Shown in pieces: positions 17,263 to 26,542 of a stretch of 64,000 nt of DNA. This stretch comes from JAGVSR01 sp963778225. GTDB taxonomy: Bacteria; Pseudomonadota; Alphaproteobacteria; Rhizobiales; Hyphomicrobiaceae. Below the pieces are notes generated by a model. It was not told where the DNA came from. It ran no database searches and saw only the letters and a list, made by a program, of their open reading frames with translations. The position numbers and the translations under genes were made by a program. Where the stretch lies: positions 1 to 64,000 of the forward strand of contig CAVZTR010000005.1 of the NCBI GenBank assembly GCA_963778225.1, in the 5' to 3' direction. Position 1 is the first letter of the stretch; every line of letters starts with the position of its first letter.

Positions 17263-19338
17263 ATGCTGGACGGGACCGGATTGCTCCTGCCTACGCTGAC
17301 AGCCGTTCTGCTGATCGCAGCAGCAGCCGCAGTTCTGTCACGCTCGAATGAAGCCGTGGCTCAAGCCTCAGGCGGCGCAGCTTTCGGACCCCTCGGTGGC
17401 GGACTAGCTCTCGCCGGACTTTTCGCCTTCGCCGTGACCGTTCTGTTGCCCGGCCTCGTTCACCAGCACGGTTTTGACGGCCTCATTCCATTCACTGGGC
17501 TGACCGGCGGCCTCTTGTTGGTCGCGGTTCTCGTCGGGCCCGCGCTCGCCCGCTCCGGCGCCGCAACCCTTCCCGAACTTGTTGGTCAGCGCTTCGGCCG
17601 GTTCGCGCGCGCCCTTGTCCTCGTCGTAGCACTCGCTGCCACCGGCGGCCTTCTTCTCGGCACTCTCAGCGCCGCCACGTCCATCGCCGCGCGTCTCTTC
17701 GATGTCTCCACCGCCACGGCCGCCCTCGCCGCCAGCACCGCGATCCTCGTGCTCGTTCTTCCCGGCGGATTGCAATCGGCCCTGGGCAGCAGCCGTCCCA
17801 TCACTGTCCTCGTGGGCTTTGCACTTCTGGGCTGCGCTGCATGGCTGAGTATCTCGCTCATCGCCAATCCCATCGCGCATTTGGGATACGGCGCGGTGCT
17901 CCAAAATATCCCACCGGCGGAGCTGTCACTGATCGAAAGCGGCGCGGTCGACTTCGGGATCTTCAAGCCATTCCTTCGTGAATTCCTCACCGTCGATCGC
18001 CTCAACTGGGCGCTGCTCACGCTCTGTCTCATGGGCGCCATCGCAGCACTCCCGCCGCTGATCCAGGCGACAGGCGCATTTAAACCCGCTGCGACGCGCC
18101 GCGGGCTCGCCTGGGCGCTGACCTTCGTCGTCATTGCGCTCACTGCCGTTCCCGCGCTCGCGGCTTTGGCGCGTCTTGAAACCTATCGCGTCATCTCATC
18201 TGGGCCGACATTCAACGATCTGCCGGATTGGATCCGGCGCGGCTCTGAAACGGGCGCAATCAGCCTTCACGGCACGTCACTCGGTCTCGTCGACACGGTC
18301 ACGCACGATGTCGTTGGGGGAGCGACCAGCATTGACGCCGTCTCCACTGCCATGGCCGATCGCGGCACCCGATCCGAAACCCGCTGGCAGCGCCTGGACC
18401 CCGCAGTACAGGCATCAGTTCTCGAACTCGCGCGCAAATTGCAAGCATCCCCTAGCCGCTCCTTGGCCGACCGCTGGACAGCCTACGTCGATACTGTCGT
18501 GACCGCCGCGGCTGCGGCAGCTGGCAACTTGAGCGGCAAGCCCGACCTTGCCTCCATCGCCATCGAGCCCCAGGATCTGCTGCTCGCGCTCCCCCACACC
18601 GCGGGACTCCCACCCATCGTCTCGAGCCTCGTCATCGCAATCGTGCTCAGTGCCGCAGCCGTGCTGGCTGCCGCGTTGATCGCAACGCTCTCGTCGATGC
18701 TCGTCCGCGATGGCACCGCCACTATCTTCGGAAGCGAGCCCGGCAACACCGCTGAAGTCACGCTGATCCGCATCGCCGCCGTCGTCCTGACGCTTGGCTT
18801 CGCATTGACCGCCGCGGTTGTCCCTGTTGCCACCGACCTGACATTCGTCGTGAGCCTCTCGCTCGCCGCCGCCGGACTTCTGCCCGCACTCATTCTTGCG
18901 ATCTGGTTTCCCCGCGCCAACAGTTGGGGCCTCGCCGCCGCCATGATCTCGGGGCTTGCACTTGGCACCTACTACCTCGCGGGCACTGCGCTCTATAGCG
19001 TCTCGTTTTATGAAACATGGTACGGGCTCTCGAGCGCCGGCACCGACGCCTTTGCTGACTACGAAATGGCCCGCGACATTTGGATTGCTGCCGAAGGTGA
19101 TGATCGCGCCGCCGCCTACGCCGATCTCGCCGCCCGCACAACCGGCAGCTTATGGAGCCCCGGCCTTGCGAATTGGTTCGGCATCGCGCCCGCCGCCGCT
19201 CCAATCCTGGCCGTGCCATTCGCACTCCTGATCGGGCTTGTCGTCAGTTTCATCACGCCGAAGCCGCACGCTGCTTTCCTCGTCGCCTTCGACCGAATCC
19301 ACGGCCGGACACGTGTCACAGCCCCGGTCGCATCCTGA
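17263..19338 (+). CDS. Sodium:solute symporter, VC_2705-like subfamily
   Basis: Large SSS-family transporter of 691 residues with about 13 predicted TM helices. It resembles the acetate/ActP-like symporters that pair with DUF4212. GPALARSGAATLPELVGQRFG near residues 85-107 corresponds to the family's TLPEFVGDRFG element. Two long hydrophilic inserts stand out: one between about residues 300 and 430 and one near residues 590-625; these are typical of this subfamily. Substrates of the family are short carboxylates, but here it is undetermined. It overlaps glpD by one base (TGATG), so a link to glycerol or lactate-type carbon use is possible but unproved. Confidence 0.85.
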   Translation: MLDGTGLLLPTLTAVLLIAAAAAVLSRSNEAVAQASGGAAFGPLGGGLALAGLFAFAVTVLLPGLVHQHGFDGLIPFTGLTGGLLLVAVLVGPALARSGAATLPELVGQRFGRFARALVLVVALAATGGLLLGTLSAATSIAARLFDVSTATAALAASTAILVLVLPGGLQSALGSSRPITVLVGFALLGCAAWLSISLIANPIAHLGYGAVLQNIPPAELSLIESGAVDFGIFKPFLREFLTVDRLNWALLTLCLMGAIAALPPLIQATGAFKPAATRRGLAWALTFVVIALTAVPALAALARLETYRVISSGPTFNDLPDWIRRGSETGAISLHGTSLGLVDTVTHDVVGGATSIDAVSTAMADRGTRSETRWQRLDPAVQASVLELARKLQASPSRSLADRWTAYVDTVVTAAAAAAGNLSGKPDLASIAIEPQDLLLALPHTAGLPPIVSSLVIAIVLSAAAVLAAALIATLSSMLVRDGTATIFGSEPGNTAEVTLIRIAAVVLTLGFALTAAVVPVATDLTFVVSLSLAAAGLLPALILAIWFPRANSWGLAAAMISGLALGTYYLAGTALYSVSFYETWYGLSSAGTDAFADYEMARDIWIAAEGDDRAAAYADLAARTTGSLWSPGLANWFGIAPAAAPILAVPFALLIGLVVSFITPKPHAAFLVAFDRIHGRTRVTAPVAS

Positions 19339-20849
19339 TGGAAGGTCCGGTCTTCGATGTTTTGGTCATCGGCGGCGGAATCAACGGGGTCGGTGTTGCA
19401 GCCGATGCCGCAGGACGCGGGCTCTCCGTCTGCCTTGTCGAAATGGGCGATCTCGCCAGCGGCACATCGCAGGCGAGTTCCAAGCTGATCCACGGCGGCC
19501 TGCGCTACCTTGAGCATTACGAATTCCGCCTCGTCCGCGAAGCTCTGGCGGAACGCGAAGTGATGCTCACGCGCGCGCCCCACATCGTCTGGCCTCTACG
19601 CTTCGTGATGCCGCAAACTCCCGGCACCCGCTCCCGTCTTAAACTCCGCGCCGGCCTGTTCCTCTATGATCACCTCGCCAAGCGCCGTCGCATTCCTCGG
19701 TCCCGCGCGGTCAAGCTCGCAGACGATCCTGCCGGCGAGGTGCTCCGCTCGGACTTGCGCGACGCCTTCAGCTACTGGGATTGCTGGGTTGACGATTCCC
19801 GTCTCGTGATCCTGAACGCCCGCTTGGCCGCGAATCGCGGCGCCGTCATCCGCACCCGCACCCGCGTCACGGCTCTGGAGCGTGGAGAAGATAGATGGAC
19901 CGCCACTCTCGACGCCAAAGGTGAACGCGAAACCTGCAGAGCCCGCGTCGTCGTCAATGCGGCCGGCCCCTGGGCCGACACGATTGGTGCCCTCGCGCGC
20001 GACAATGCTCTCAACCCCGCAGCCAAGCTCCGTCTCGTCAAAGGCAGCCACATCGTCGTGCGCCGCATCGAGGGTGCCGACGACGCGTTCTTGTTCCAGA
20101 ACACCGACGGCCGCGTCGTCTTCGTTTTGCCGTTCGAAGACGCCTTCACGCTCATTGGAACAACCGACGTACCGGCCACCGGTTCTCCCTCGGATGCCAC
20201 CTGCTCGCCGGAGGAAGAGGCCTACCTCCTTGCGGCCGCGAACCGGTATCTGGCATCCCCGCTCGTCGCGACTGACGTTGTCTGGCGGTTTGCCGGCGTT
20301 CGACCCTTGCAGGCCGACGAAAGCGAAGCCAACCCCTCGGCACTCAGCCGCGATTATCATCTGGAACTGTCCGGCCATCGCCACGGCGACGCGCTGCTCA
20401 CCATCATCGGCGGAAAAGTCACGACTTACCGCCGCCTTGCCGAAGCTGTGCTGCATCGCCTTGAGGGCCTGTTTCCCGGCCTGGCACCTGCATGGACGGC
20501 TACCGGATCACTGCCGGGCGGCGAAATTCCCAACGCCGATTTCGACATCTATTTCGAAGGTCTCGCCCGCCTCTACGCCTGGCTTCCCGAACCGGTCTTG
20601 CACGCCCTCGCCCGCCGCCATGGATCCCTCACCCGCGACGTCATCGGTGATGCCCGCCGGCTGGAGGATATGGGCGCGATTTTCGCCGGCCGGCTTACCG
20701 AACGCGAGGTCAGGTACCTCGCAGATAACGAATGGGCGATGACCCCCGAAGACGTACTTTGGCGCCGAACAAAGGTTGGTTTGCACCTGAAGCCCAACCA
20801 CGAACGCGATGCTGCCGGTGCCGCGATCGCCGCTCTGCTGGTGCGCTGA
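19338..20849 (+). CDS. glpD: Glycerol-3-phosphate dehydrogenase (FAD, aerobic type)
   Basis: Membrane-associated flavoenzyme oxidising glycerol-3-phosphate to DHAP and passing electrons to quinone. The 503 residues have the FAD-binding VIGGGINGVGVAADAAGRG at the N-terminus, then GTSQASSKLIHGGLRYLE, the Rossmann-completing VVNAAGPWAD, the substrate region LVKGSHIVV and GGKVTTYRRLAE. The ATG overlaps the symporter stop (TGATG), so translation is coupled; an upstream in-frame start would lie inside the symporter gene. No glycerol kinase or facilitator is nearby. Confidence 0.95.
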   Translation: MEGPVFDVLVIGGGINGVGVAADAAGRGLSVCLVEMGDLASGTSQASSKLIHGGLRYLEHYEFRLVREALAEREVMLTRAPHIVWPLRFVMPQTPGTRSRLKLRAGLFLYDHLAKRRRIPRSRAVKLADDPAGEVLRSDLRDAFSYWDCWVDDSRLVILNARLAANRGAVIRTRTRVTALERGEDRWTATLDAKGERETCRARVVVNAAGPWADTIGALARDNALNPAAKLRLVKGSHIVVRRIEGADDAFLFQNTDGRVVFVLPFEDAFTLIGTTDVPATGSPSDATCSPEEEAYLLAAANRYLASPLVATDVVWRFAGVRPLQADESEANPSALSRDYHLELSGHRHGDALLTIIGGKVTTYRRLAEAVLHRLEGLFPGLAPAWTATGSLPGGEIPNADFDIYFEGLARLYAWLPEPVLHALARRHGSLTRDVIGDARRLEDMGAIFAGRLTEREVRYLADNEWAMTPEDVLWRRTKVGLHLKPNHERDAAGAAIAALLVR

Positions 20850-21213
20850 CCTGCCGGATGCTGCGACAACTTGGCAGGCTTTGAACTACTTGGGCACAAC
20901 TTTCCTCCTCGCGCGCTCGCCAAGTATAGAAAAGCCTGCATCGGCAAAATGCAGTCCAACAATTTGGATGCTACGTCGCGCTGCGGCGACGGCAGAGATT
21001 GCAACCCGAATCAATACTTAAGGAGAAAGTAAAAACCACATTTTTCCAAGCATTGGGCATGAAGAGAAACGTCGATAATACATCATATTAACCAAAAATT
21101 AAAATTATGCTCTGGATGGATTTCATCCGCGTGTAGGCACGCCCTCGTCTATTCGCCGTTGTTCAAGCGTTAATCAGCGCGCCGTCTGGCCGCTGTCGAG
21201 GGGAGCTACCGTA
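20850..21213. other. AT-rich intergenic region before the M15-type peptidase
   Basis: No supported gene. Bases about 21030-21110 are strikingly AT-rich for this genome (runs such as TTAACCAAAAATTAAAATTATG), which marks the likely promoter zone of the next gene. An alternative is an unannotated small RNA; no clear terminator was found to support that. Confidence 0.35.
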
Positions 21214-21870
21214 ATGCGTCGACTAACGATCGCGGCCGTGCGCGCCGTCAGTGCCATGTTCGCCTTTGCAGCCTTCGCTGGGGCAGTCACCACATCAGCC
21301 GAAGCCAAGCCGACCGGCTGGCAGAGTGAATCCGAAATGCGCAATCAGGGCCCGTCCGCCTGGGCCGGTTACGGCGACACCGGATACGTCGCCCGCCCGA
21401 GGACATCGCGCAAAACTGCGAGAGCGAAGTCGAGAGCCCTTCAAGCCTACGGCGCCACCTACGGCGGCAAGCCGAAGAAGCAGGCCAGCAAGGGCACCAA
21501 GAAGCGTTACGCCGCCCTCGACACCGGCGCCATGATCGACACCGCGCCCGCCAAGAGCCTCACCGGCGGCGGCGTCCGCTGGGTCGCCTCGGCGTCTTGC
21601 TTGAACGGCACCCTGCGTTCGGTGGTATCGCAGGTGGCCAGCTACGGCTCCGTCACCGTCAATTCCACGTGCCGCAGCAAGTCGCACAATGCCAAGGTCG
21701 GCGGCGCATCCAAATCCCATCATCTGACGGGCAACGCCGTCGACTTTCGCGTCCGCGGCAACGTCGGCAAGGTTTACGCCTTCCTGCGCAGCCACGGCTC
21801 GCTCGGCGGCGTGAAGCACTACGGCGGCGGCCTCTTCCACATCGATACGGGCCCCCGCCGTTCTTGGTAA
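21214..21870 (+). CDS. Exported peptidase M15-like (YcbK/DUF882 type) protein
   Basis: Predicted periplasmic peptidoglycan peptidase of 218 residues. A signal peptide covers about residues 1-30. A basic low-complexity linker (residues 60-100) follows. The C-terminal domain carries the M15 zinc-site pattern: TCRSKSHNAKVGGASKSHH, then GNAVDFRV (H...D) and FHIDTGPRRSW (second His). The ending HIDTGP-RxW is typical of alphaproteobacterial members. It likely cleaves D-Ala peptides in the wall. It converges with fbpB and stands alone. Confidence 0.82.
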   Translation: MRRLTIAAVRAVSAMFAFAAFAGAVTTSAEAKPTGWQSESEMRNQGPSAWAGYGDTGYVARPRTSRKTARAKSRALQAYGATYGGKPKKQASKGTKKRYAALDTGAMIDTAPAKSLTGGGVRWVASASCLNGTLRSVVSQVASYGSVTVNSTCRSKSHNAKVGGASKSHHLTGNAVDFRVRGNVGKVYAFLRSHGSLGGVKHYGGGLFHIDTGPRRSW

Positions 21871-21881
21871 ACGGAAAGCCC

Positions 21882-23633
21882 TCAGCCGCTCCCCGATCCG
21901 GGACGGCTGGTGGCAACCGTCCGGTGAAGCATCAGCACCGGTACAAGTCCTACGACTACGATCGCGAGCGCGCCCAATGCGGCGCGTTCGAACTGCTCCA
22001 AAGCGGTGAGCCCATAGACGTGCGTCGCCAGCGTATCGAAATTGAAAGGCCTGAGCAGAAGCGTCGCGGGCAACTCCTTCATCGTATCGACGAAAACGAG
22101 CAGCCCCGCCGCACCCATAGCCGGTAGCAACAGCGGCAGATGAACCCGCCGCAACGCCGATAGCGGCGTCTCACCGAGAGTCCGCGCCGCCGCATCAAGA
22201 TTGGGCGACACTTTTTGCAGTCCGGCTTCGATGTTCCCAAGCGCCACCGTGAGAAATCGCGTCGTCAATGCGAACACCAGCGCAAACAACGTGCCTGAGA
22301 GTATAAGTCCGGTCCCGACGCCGATGTGCGCCTTCAGCAGCGCGTCCATCCAGTTGTCGAACATCGCAAACGGGATCAGCACCCCGATCGCCAGCACGGT
22401 TCCCGGCAGCGCATATCCCATACCCGCGAGCCGGATCGCCGCCGGCACCGGTCCGTGTCCCGCCACGCGGCCGGCATACGCCAATGCGAGGGACAGCACG
22501 ACGGCAACGACTGCCACCGCGCCCGCCACAAGAATGCTGTTGATCGCGGCAGGCACAAACCCTTCCGCGAAGGCCTCACCAAAGTGCGCTGTTGCATGCC
22601 GCGCCAACACGATCACCGGAACCACAAACCCGATCACCACCGGCAAGCCACACAGGACCGCCGCTGCATACCCACGCCAGCCCTCGATATCCTGAAACGG
22701 AATAGCCCGGTATCGCCCCGTCGTGTGATGGAATCGGCTATCACCGCGCGCGATCCGCTCCACGACGAGCACGAGCGACACGATGACGAGACCGATCAAC
22801 GCGATCTGCGTTGCGCCCGCCAAATTCGAACGCTGCAGCCAGGTGACGTAGATGCTGACCGATAGCGTCTCCACGCCAAGATACTGCACTGCGCCAAGAT
22901 CATTCAGCGTCTCCATCATGACGAGTGCACTGCCTGCCGCCAGCGCCGGCCGCGCCAGTGGCAGAGCCACGCGCCGGAACGCGCCGAGCGACGACTGCCC
23001 GAGCGTGCGCGCCACTTCCAAAACACACATCGACTGCTGAACGAAACTCGCCCGCGCCGTCAGATACACGTACGGATAGAGCACGGCGGACAGCACCGCG
23101 ATGGCCCCGCCCGTGGAGCGAATGTCGGGAAACCAATAATCACGCGGCGTCGCATAGCCCCCGATCGACCGAACCGCACTTTGCACCGGCCCCCCGTAAT
23201 CGAGAATTTCAACGTAGCAGTAAGCGACGATGTAGGTCGGGATCGCCAGCGGAAGCACGAGCAGCCGATCCAGTATCGCCCGCCCCGGAAAGCGGTACAT
23301 GGTCACGAGCCACGCCGCTGCCGTGCCGACGAGGAGCGTCACGGCCGCCGTCCCGGTCACCAGCAGAAGCGTCGACCACGCCGTCGTCGGAAGCACCGTC
23401 TGAACGAGATGCGGCCACTCGTTATTCGTGGATGACAGCGCCAGCAGCACGATGGCCACCACGGGCAGCAGCATCAGCGCGGCCAAGCCGAGCGCAATTC
23501 CCGCCCAGAGCGGCTGATCCGGCCCACTAACGCGCCACCCACCGAGCGCACTGCGCCACCCGCTCGGCCGTCCAGTGACCGGGGGCCGAGGAGCCCCTCC
23601 TGTTGGCAGCGGAGTGAGAACCGCCTCAGGCAT
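21882..23633 (-). CDS. fbpB: Iron(III) ABC transporter permease (two fused MetI domains)
   Basis: Inner-membrane permease of 583 residues with about 12 TM helices, built from two MetI-like halves, the architecture of FbpB/SfuB ferric permeases. EAA-loop motifs occur in each half: VARTLGQSSLGAFRRVALPLARPA (near residue 210) and AARTLGETPLSALRRVHLPLLLPA (near 505). It moves Fe(III) delivered by the periplasmic FbpA. The start overlaps the end of the preceding Cys-rich gene by 8 nt. The ATPase gene (fbpC) is not in this cluster. Confidence 0.92.
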   Translation of the reverse strand: MPEAVLTPLPTGGAPRPPVTGRPSGWRSALGGWRVSGPDQPLWAGIALGLAALMLLPVVAIVLLALSSTNNEWPHLVQTVLPTTAWSTLLLVTGTAAVTLLVGTAAAWLVTMYRFPGRAILDRLLVLPLAIPTYIVAYCYVEILDYGGPVQSAVRSIGGYATPRDYWFPDIRSTGGAIAVLSAVLYPYVYLTARASFVQQSMCVLEVARTLGQSSLGAFRRVALPLARPALAAGSALVMMETLNDLGAVQYLGVETLSVSIYVTWLQRSNLAGATQIALIGLVIVSLVLVVERIARGDSRFHHTTGRYRAIPFQDIEGWRGYAAAVLCGLPVVIGFVVPVIVLARHATAHFGEAFAEGFVPAAINSILVAGAVAVVAVVLSLALAYAGRVAGHGPVPAAIRLAGMGYALPGTVLAIGVLIPFAMFDNWMDALLKAHIGVGTGLILSGTLFALVFALTTRFLTVALGNIEAGLQKVSPNLDAAARTLGETPLSALRRVHLPLLLPAMGAAGLLVFVDTMKELPATLLLRPFNFDTLATHVYGLTALEQFERAALGALAIVVVGLVPVLMLHRTVATSRPGSGSG

Positions 23634-24144
23634 CGGCCAGCTTCCGCCCTGCAGAACCCGGCATCAGCGCCAGGGCATTGCAGACCACATCGGGCGGCAA
23701 AGTCTGCCCTGCGTCGCGCAGAGCCGTGCTGAACAACCCAGCCGATCGAATGCATGGCTCGACATTGCCACTATCGATGAGCGCGAACACGCACGCCTTC
23801 AAAGCCGGACAAGCACCAAGTTGCGATGCCGCAATGATCGAAACGACGAGACATTCGTCACGGCACAGGCCGGGGCAGCCCTTCGGCAGAACCTCGATGC
23901 GGCGCGCTGCTGCCAACTCGACACTGTTGATGAAGGCACCGAGCGCCACAACAAGACGGTCCGCGTGACTCACACCCGCGACGCCCGCGATCTCCTGCCA
24001 CGCATACGACCAAGCGATGGCCGGATTCTCCCGGCGCGCCAGCATTCCGCATCGGAATGACCGGCCGACCATTTGTGCCACCCGGAGACCACCCCCCGGC
24101 GTGACGTTCTGGACATGGCTATCGATGCTAACCGCGCGCCCCAT
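23626..24144 (-). CDS. Cysteine-rich protein of unknown function in the iron operon
   Basis: Unrecognised protein of 172 residues between fbpA and fbpB. It starts 14 nt after the fbpA stop, with a GAGAGG ribosome site, and overlaps fbpB by 8 nt, so it is translated as part of the operon. It has eight Cys at about positions 32, 90, 94, 98, 112, 118, 131 and 155. The spacing CPGLC-x3-C followed by CPALKAC suggests metal or iron-sulfur binding. No signal peptide or TM helix is evident, so it is probably cytosolic. A role in reducing, sensing or accepting imported iron is speculation from context. Confidence 0.7.
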   Translation of the reverse strand: MGRAVSIDSHVQNVTPGGGLRVAQMVGRSFRCGMLARRENPAIAWSYAWQEIAGVAGVSHADRLVVALGAFINSVELAAARRIEVLPKGCPGLCRDECLVVSIIAASQLGACPALKACVFALIDSGNVEPCIRSAGLFSTALRDAGQTLPPDVVCNALALMPGSAGRKLADA

Positions 24145-24158
24145 GCGACACCTCTCGA

Positions 24159-25205
24159 TTACGATCCGGGACCGGCGTCGAACTGCACCTTGTCGACGAG
24201 CTCCGACGCATCCTTGCGCAGGCGCGCGATCTCCCCGAGCGGCAGACTGTCCGGCTTCAACTCGCCCCAGCTCTTCACAAGGTCTGTCGCATCAACACCT
24301 GGCACGACCGGATACTCGCTATTCCCATCCGCGTAGATCTTCTGCGCCGCTGGCGAGACCAGATACGCCATAAGCTTTTCCGCGTTGGCCTTGTTAGGCG
24401 CCTGCGCCGCCAACACCATGCCGGACACATTCACATGCGTCCCGCGATCATTCGCGTTTGGAAACACGATCCGTACCGCATCCGCCCAAGCTTTCTGATC
24501 TGGGTTCTTGAGCATCGCAGCCATGTAATAGGTGTTGCCGACAGCCACATCACAAAGCCCAGCCTCCACATCACGGACAGCCTCACGGTCGCCGCCGGCG
24601 GGCTTGCGCGCCAGATTCGCTTTCAAGCCCTGCAACCATGCCTCGGCTTTTTCTTTGCCGTGATGCGCAATCATCGACGCAATGAGTGCTACCGAATAGG
24701 TGTGCTGCCCCGAGCGCATGCACACGCGCCCCTTCCACTTCGGTTCAGCGAGTTCCTCATACGTCATGGCCGTTTCTTTCACGCGGTCCTTCGAGACGTA
24801 GAAGACGCGCGCGCGCCGCGTCAGCGCAAACCAATGGTTTTCGGCATCGCGCAGCGCCGCAGGAATGGCAGCCGCAAGTTCGGGCGACGTGTTGGGTGCG
24901 GTCACGCCGGCTTCCTTCGCACGCGTCAGCAAGCCGAACTCCGGCGTCAGCAGCACGTCGGCCGGACTGTTGGCACCCTCCGCCTGCATGCGCTCTATGA
25001 GCCCATCCTTCGCGTAGATGAAATTGACCTTGATCCCTGTCGTCTTGGTGAAATCCTCGAGCAGTGGCTTGATCAGGTCAGGCTCGCGGTACGAATAGAC
25101 GTTCACCTCGCTCGCTAGAGCGGGAGCGGCGGTTGCAGCACTGCTAAGAATGATGAAGAGATTGCGCACGGCGCGCATCGCACGCGGCGAGTAGAAAATT
25201 CGCAT
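24159..25205 (-). CDS. fbpA: Iron(III) ABC transporter substrate-binding protein
   Basis: Periplasmic ferric-binding protein of 348 residues. A signal peptide precedes ALASEVNVYSYREPDL, the conserved N-terminus of class-F iron binders. The adjacent tyrosines in VGNTYYMAAM (near residue 235) are the expected Fe(III) ligands. Other family markers are VNFIYAKDGLIERMQAEG, SPADVLLT and RVFYVSKDRV. The ATG at 25205 has GGAGAG at good spacing; an earlier start adds nine unsupported residues. It is first in the operon fbpA-unknown-fbpB, with an Irr-type ICE box about 140 nt upstream. Confidence 0.93.
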   Translation of the reverse strand: MRIFYSPRAMRAVRNLFIILSSAATAAPALASEVNVYSYREPDLIKPLLEDFTKTTGIKVNFIYAKDGLIERMQAEGANSPADVLLTPEFGLLTRAKEAGVTAPNTSPELAAAIPAALRDAENHWFALTRRARVFYVSKDRVKETAMTYEELAEPKWKGRVCMRSGQHTYSVALIASMIAHHGKEKAEAWLQGLKANLARKPAGGDREAVRDVEAGLCDVAVGNTYYMAAMLKNPDQKAWADAVRIVFPNANDRGTHVNVSGMVLAAQAPNKANAEKLMAYLVSPAAQKIYADGNSEYPVVPGVDATDLVKSWGELKPDSLPLGEIARLRKDASELVDKVQFDAGPGS

Positions 25206-25341
25206 CGAACTCTCCAATAATCCGGGAGGCAAAGTCCCGGTATCGGTTTCACGGGAAGTGCTTGCGCACGGTGGAGCAAGCTAGGCCGAATAGACCAGCA
25301 CGCCCTCACCCGGTCAATCAAATAGACACCGCAAAAAACAC

Positions 25342-25358
25342 ATTAGAAATGGTCTAAT
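25342..25358 (-). promoter_or_regulatory. Irr-type ICE box upstream of fbpA
   Basis: ATTAGAAATGGTCTAAT is an inverted repeat matching the ICE motif (TTAGAA-N3-TTCTAA) bound by Irr in Rhizobiales, with a single mismatch (G for T). It lies between the histidine-kinase gene and fbpA, about 137 nt from the fbpA ATG. It implies iron or haem-dependent control of the uptake operon. Confidence 0.65.
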
Positions 25359-25396
25359 TCCAGTGCACTGCGCCGCTCGCAGCTCCGCCTGCATGA

Positions 25397-26542
25397 TCAT
25401 TGATTTGCGAGTAGCGTCTCGCCTGGAAACGTAAGTGTCACGCGCGTTCCACGACCCGGCAGACTGTCGATCGCCAGCTGCGCGCCCATCGCTTCCGCCA
25501 GCGCACGAGACATCGGCAAGCCGAAGCCAAAGCCACCCCCATCGCGTGCTGTCGGTATGTCGAGGGGCAACGGGCGCATCGCCTCTATAATTGCGGTCGC
25601 CGTCATTCCTGGACCGGTATCTTCGACCGTCAACGCCGCCGCCCCCTGACGGCTTCCATCTGTCGCCAGAGTGATCAATCCACCCGCCGGCGTGAACTTG
25701 ATTGAATTCATGATGAGGTTGAGCACGATCTGCTTCAACGCCGTCGCATCAGCCGTGACCACCGCAGGTATAGCGGCGCGCTGCGCTGAAAGCGTCAGCC
25801 CCTTCGCGGAGGCCAGGGGCCGCAACGTCGACATGCAGATCTCGACAAGATCATCGAGACCTATCTTCTCAAACTTGAAATCGCTTGTCCGCGCCGATGC
25901 TGCATCACTGCGCCGGTTGAGCATGCGTTCGATCAGATCAAGGGCATGGCGGGCACTTTCATGGATATCCGCGATATAGCCGGCATAGCGTTGATTTTCG
26001 ATCTGTCCGAAGCGCCCCTCCTTCATGATCTCGGATGCAGCCGAAATCGCGCTCAAAGGGGTCTTCAATTCGTGCGCAAGTTTTGCCAAATCGATCTGCG
26101 GGATCTCGGTTCCCGGCCCCGCTTCTAGATCCGCGACCGCGCCGCTCGCTGCTTCCTCCGCGGTCGCACCCCGACATTCGATCATCTTCACCAGCAGCAA
26201 TGTCGGCCCGTCAGTGCCCTTCATCCGTTCGATCTGGCCAGAGAACCGACAAATGCCTTGCGCGGTCCAAAAGACGAGCGGAACCGGATCAGCCGGCACA
26301 GCGCCCGACTGAGCCACCGCGCGCAGCGTACGAACGGCCGGCATCGCGCTGTCGAGAACCAGCGAGTGGCCTGCGACCGCCGGAAAATAGTCCCTCCCGG
26401 CCGCATTGGCAGCGACCAGTACTGCCGTTTTAGGATCAATAAGAAGAGCCGCGCCAGACCACGCCTCCAACGCGGCACGCGCTGAATCGGTAGCAGATTT
26501 AGCGATCGGACCACGACCGTGGCGGCTCTCAGGTGGTTTCAT
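25397..26542 (-). CDS. Cytosolic sensor histidine kinase
   Basis: Kinase of 381 residues without TM helices. The N-terminal 130 residues look like a PAS-type sensor (ALLIDPKTAVLVAANAAG). The HisKA domain has LAHELKTPLSAIS (phospho-His near residue 157), then an N-box (LNLIMNSIKFTPAGG), G1 (VEDTGPGM) and G2 (GFGFGLPMSRAL). No response regulator gene is adjacent, so its partner is elsewhere. Its stop lies close to the fbpA promoter region but both genes point the same way; whether it relates to iron is unknown. Confidence 0.88.
   Translation of the reverse strand: MKPPESRHGRGPIAKSATDSARAALEAWSGAALLIDPKTAVLVAANAAGRDYFPAVAGHSLVLDSAMPAVRTLRAVAQSGAVPADPVPLVFWTAQGICRFSGQIERMKGTDGPTLLLVKMIECRGATAEEAASGAVADLEAGPGTEIPQIDLAKLAHELKTPLSAISAASEIMKEGRFGQIENQRYAGYIADIHESARHALDLIERMLNRRSDAASARTSDFKFEKIGLDDLVEICMSTLRPLASAKGLTLSAQRAAIPAVVTADATALKQIVLNLIMNSIKFTPAGGLITLATDGSRQGAAALTVEDTGPGMTATAIIEAMRPLPLDIPTARDGGGFGFGLPMSRALAEAMGAQLAIDSLPGRGTRVTLTFPGETLLANQ

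Noticed and set aside
20850..21213. Small RNA gene in the AT-rich intergenic region
   Set aside because: No terminator or conserved structure could be identified; AT-richness alone fits a promoter.
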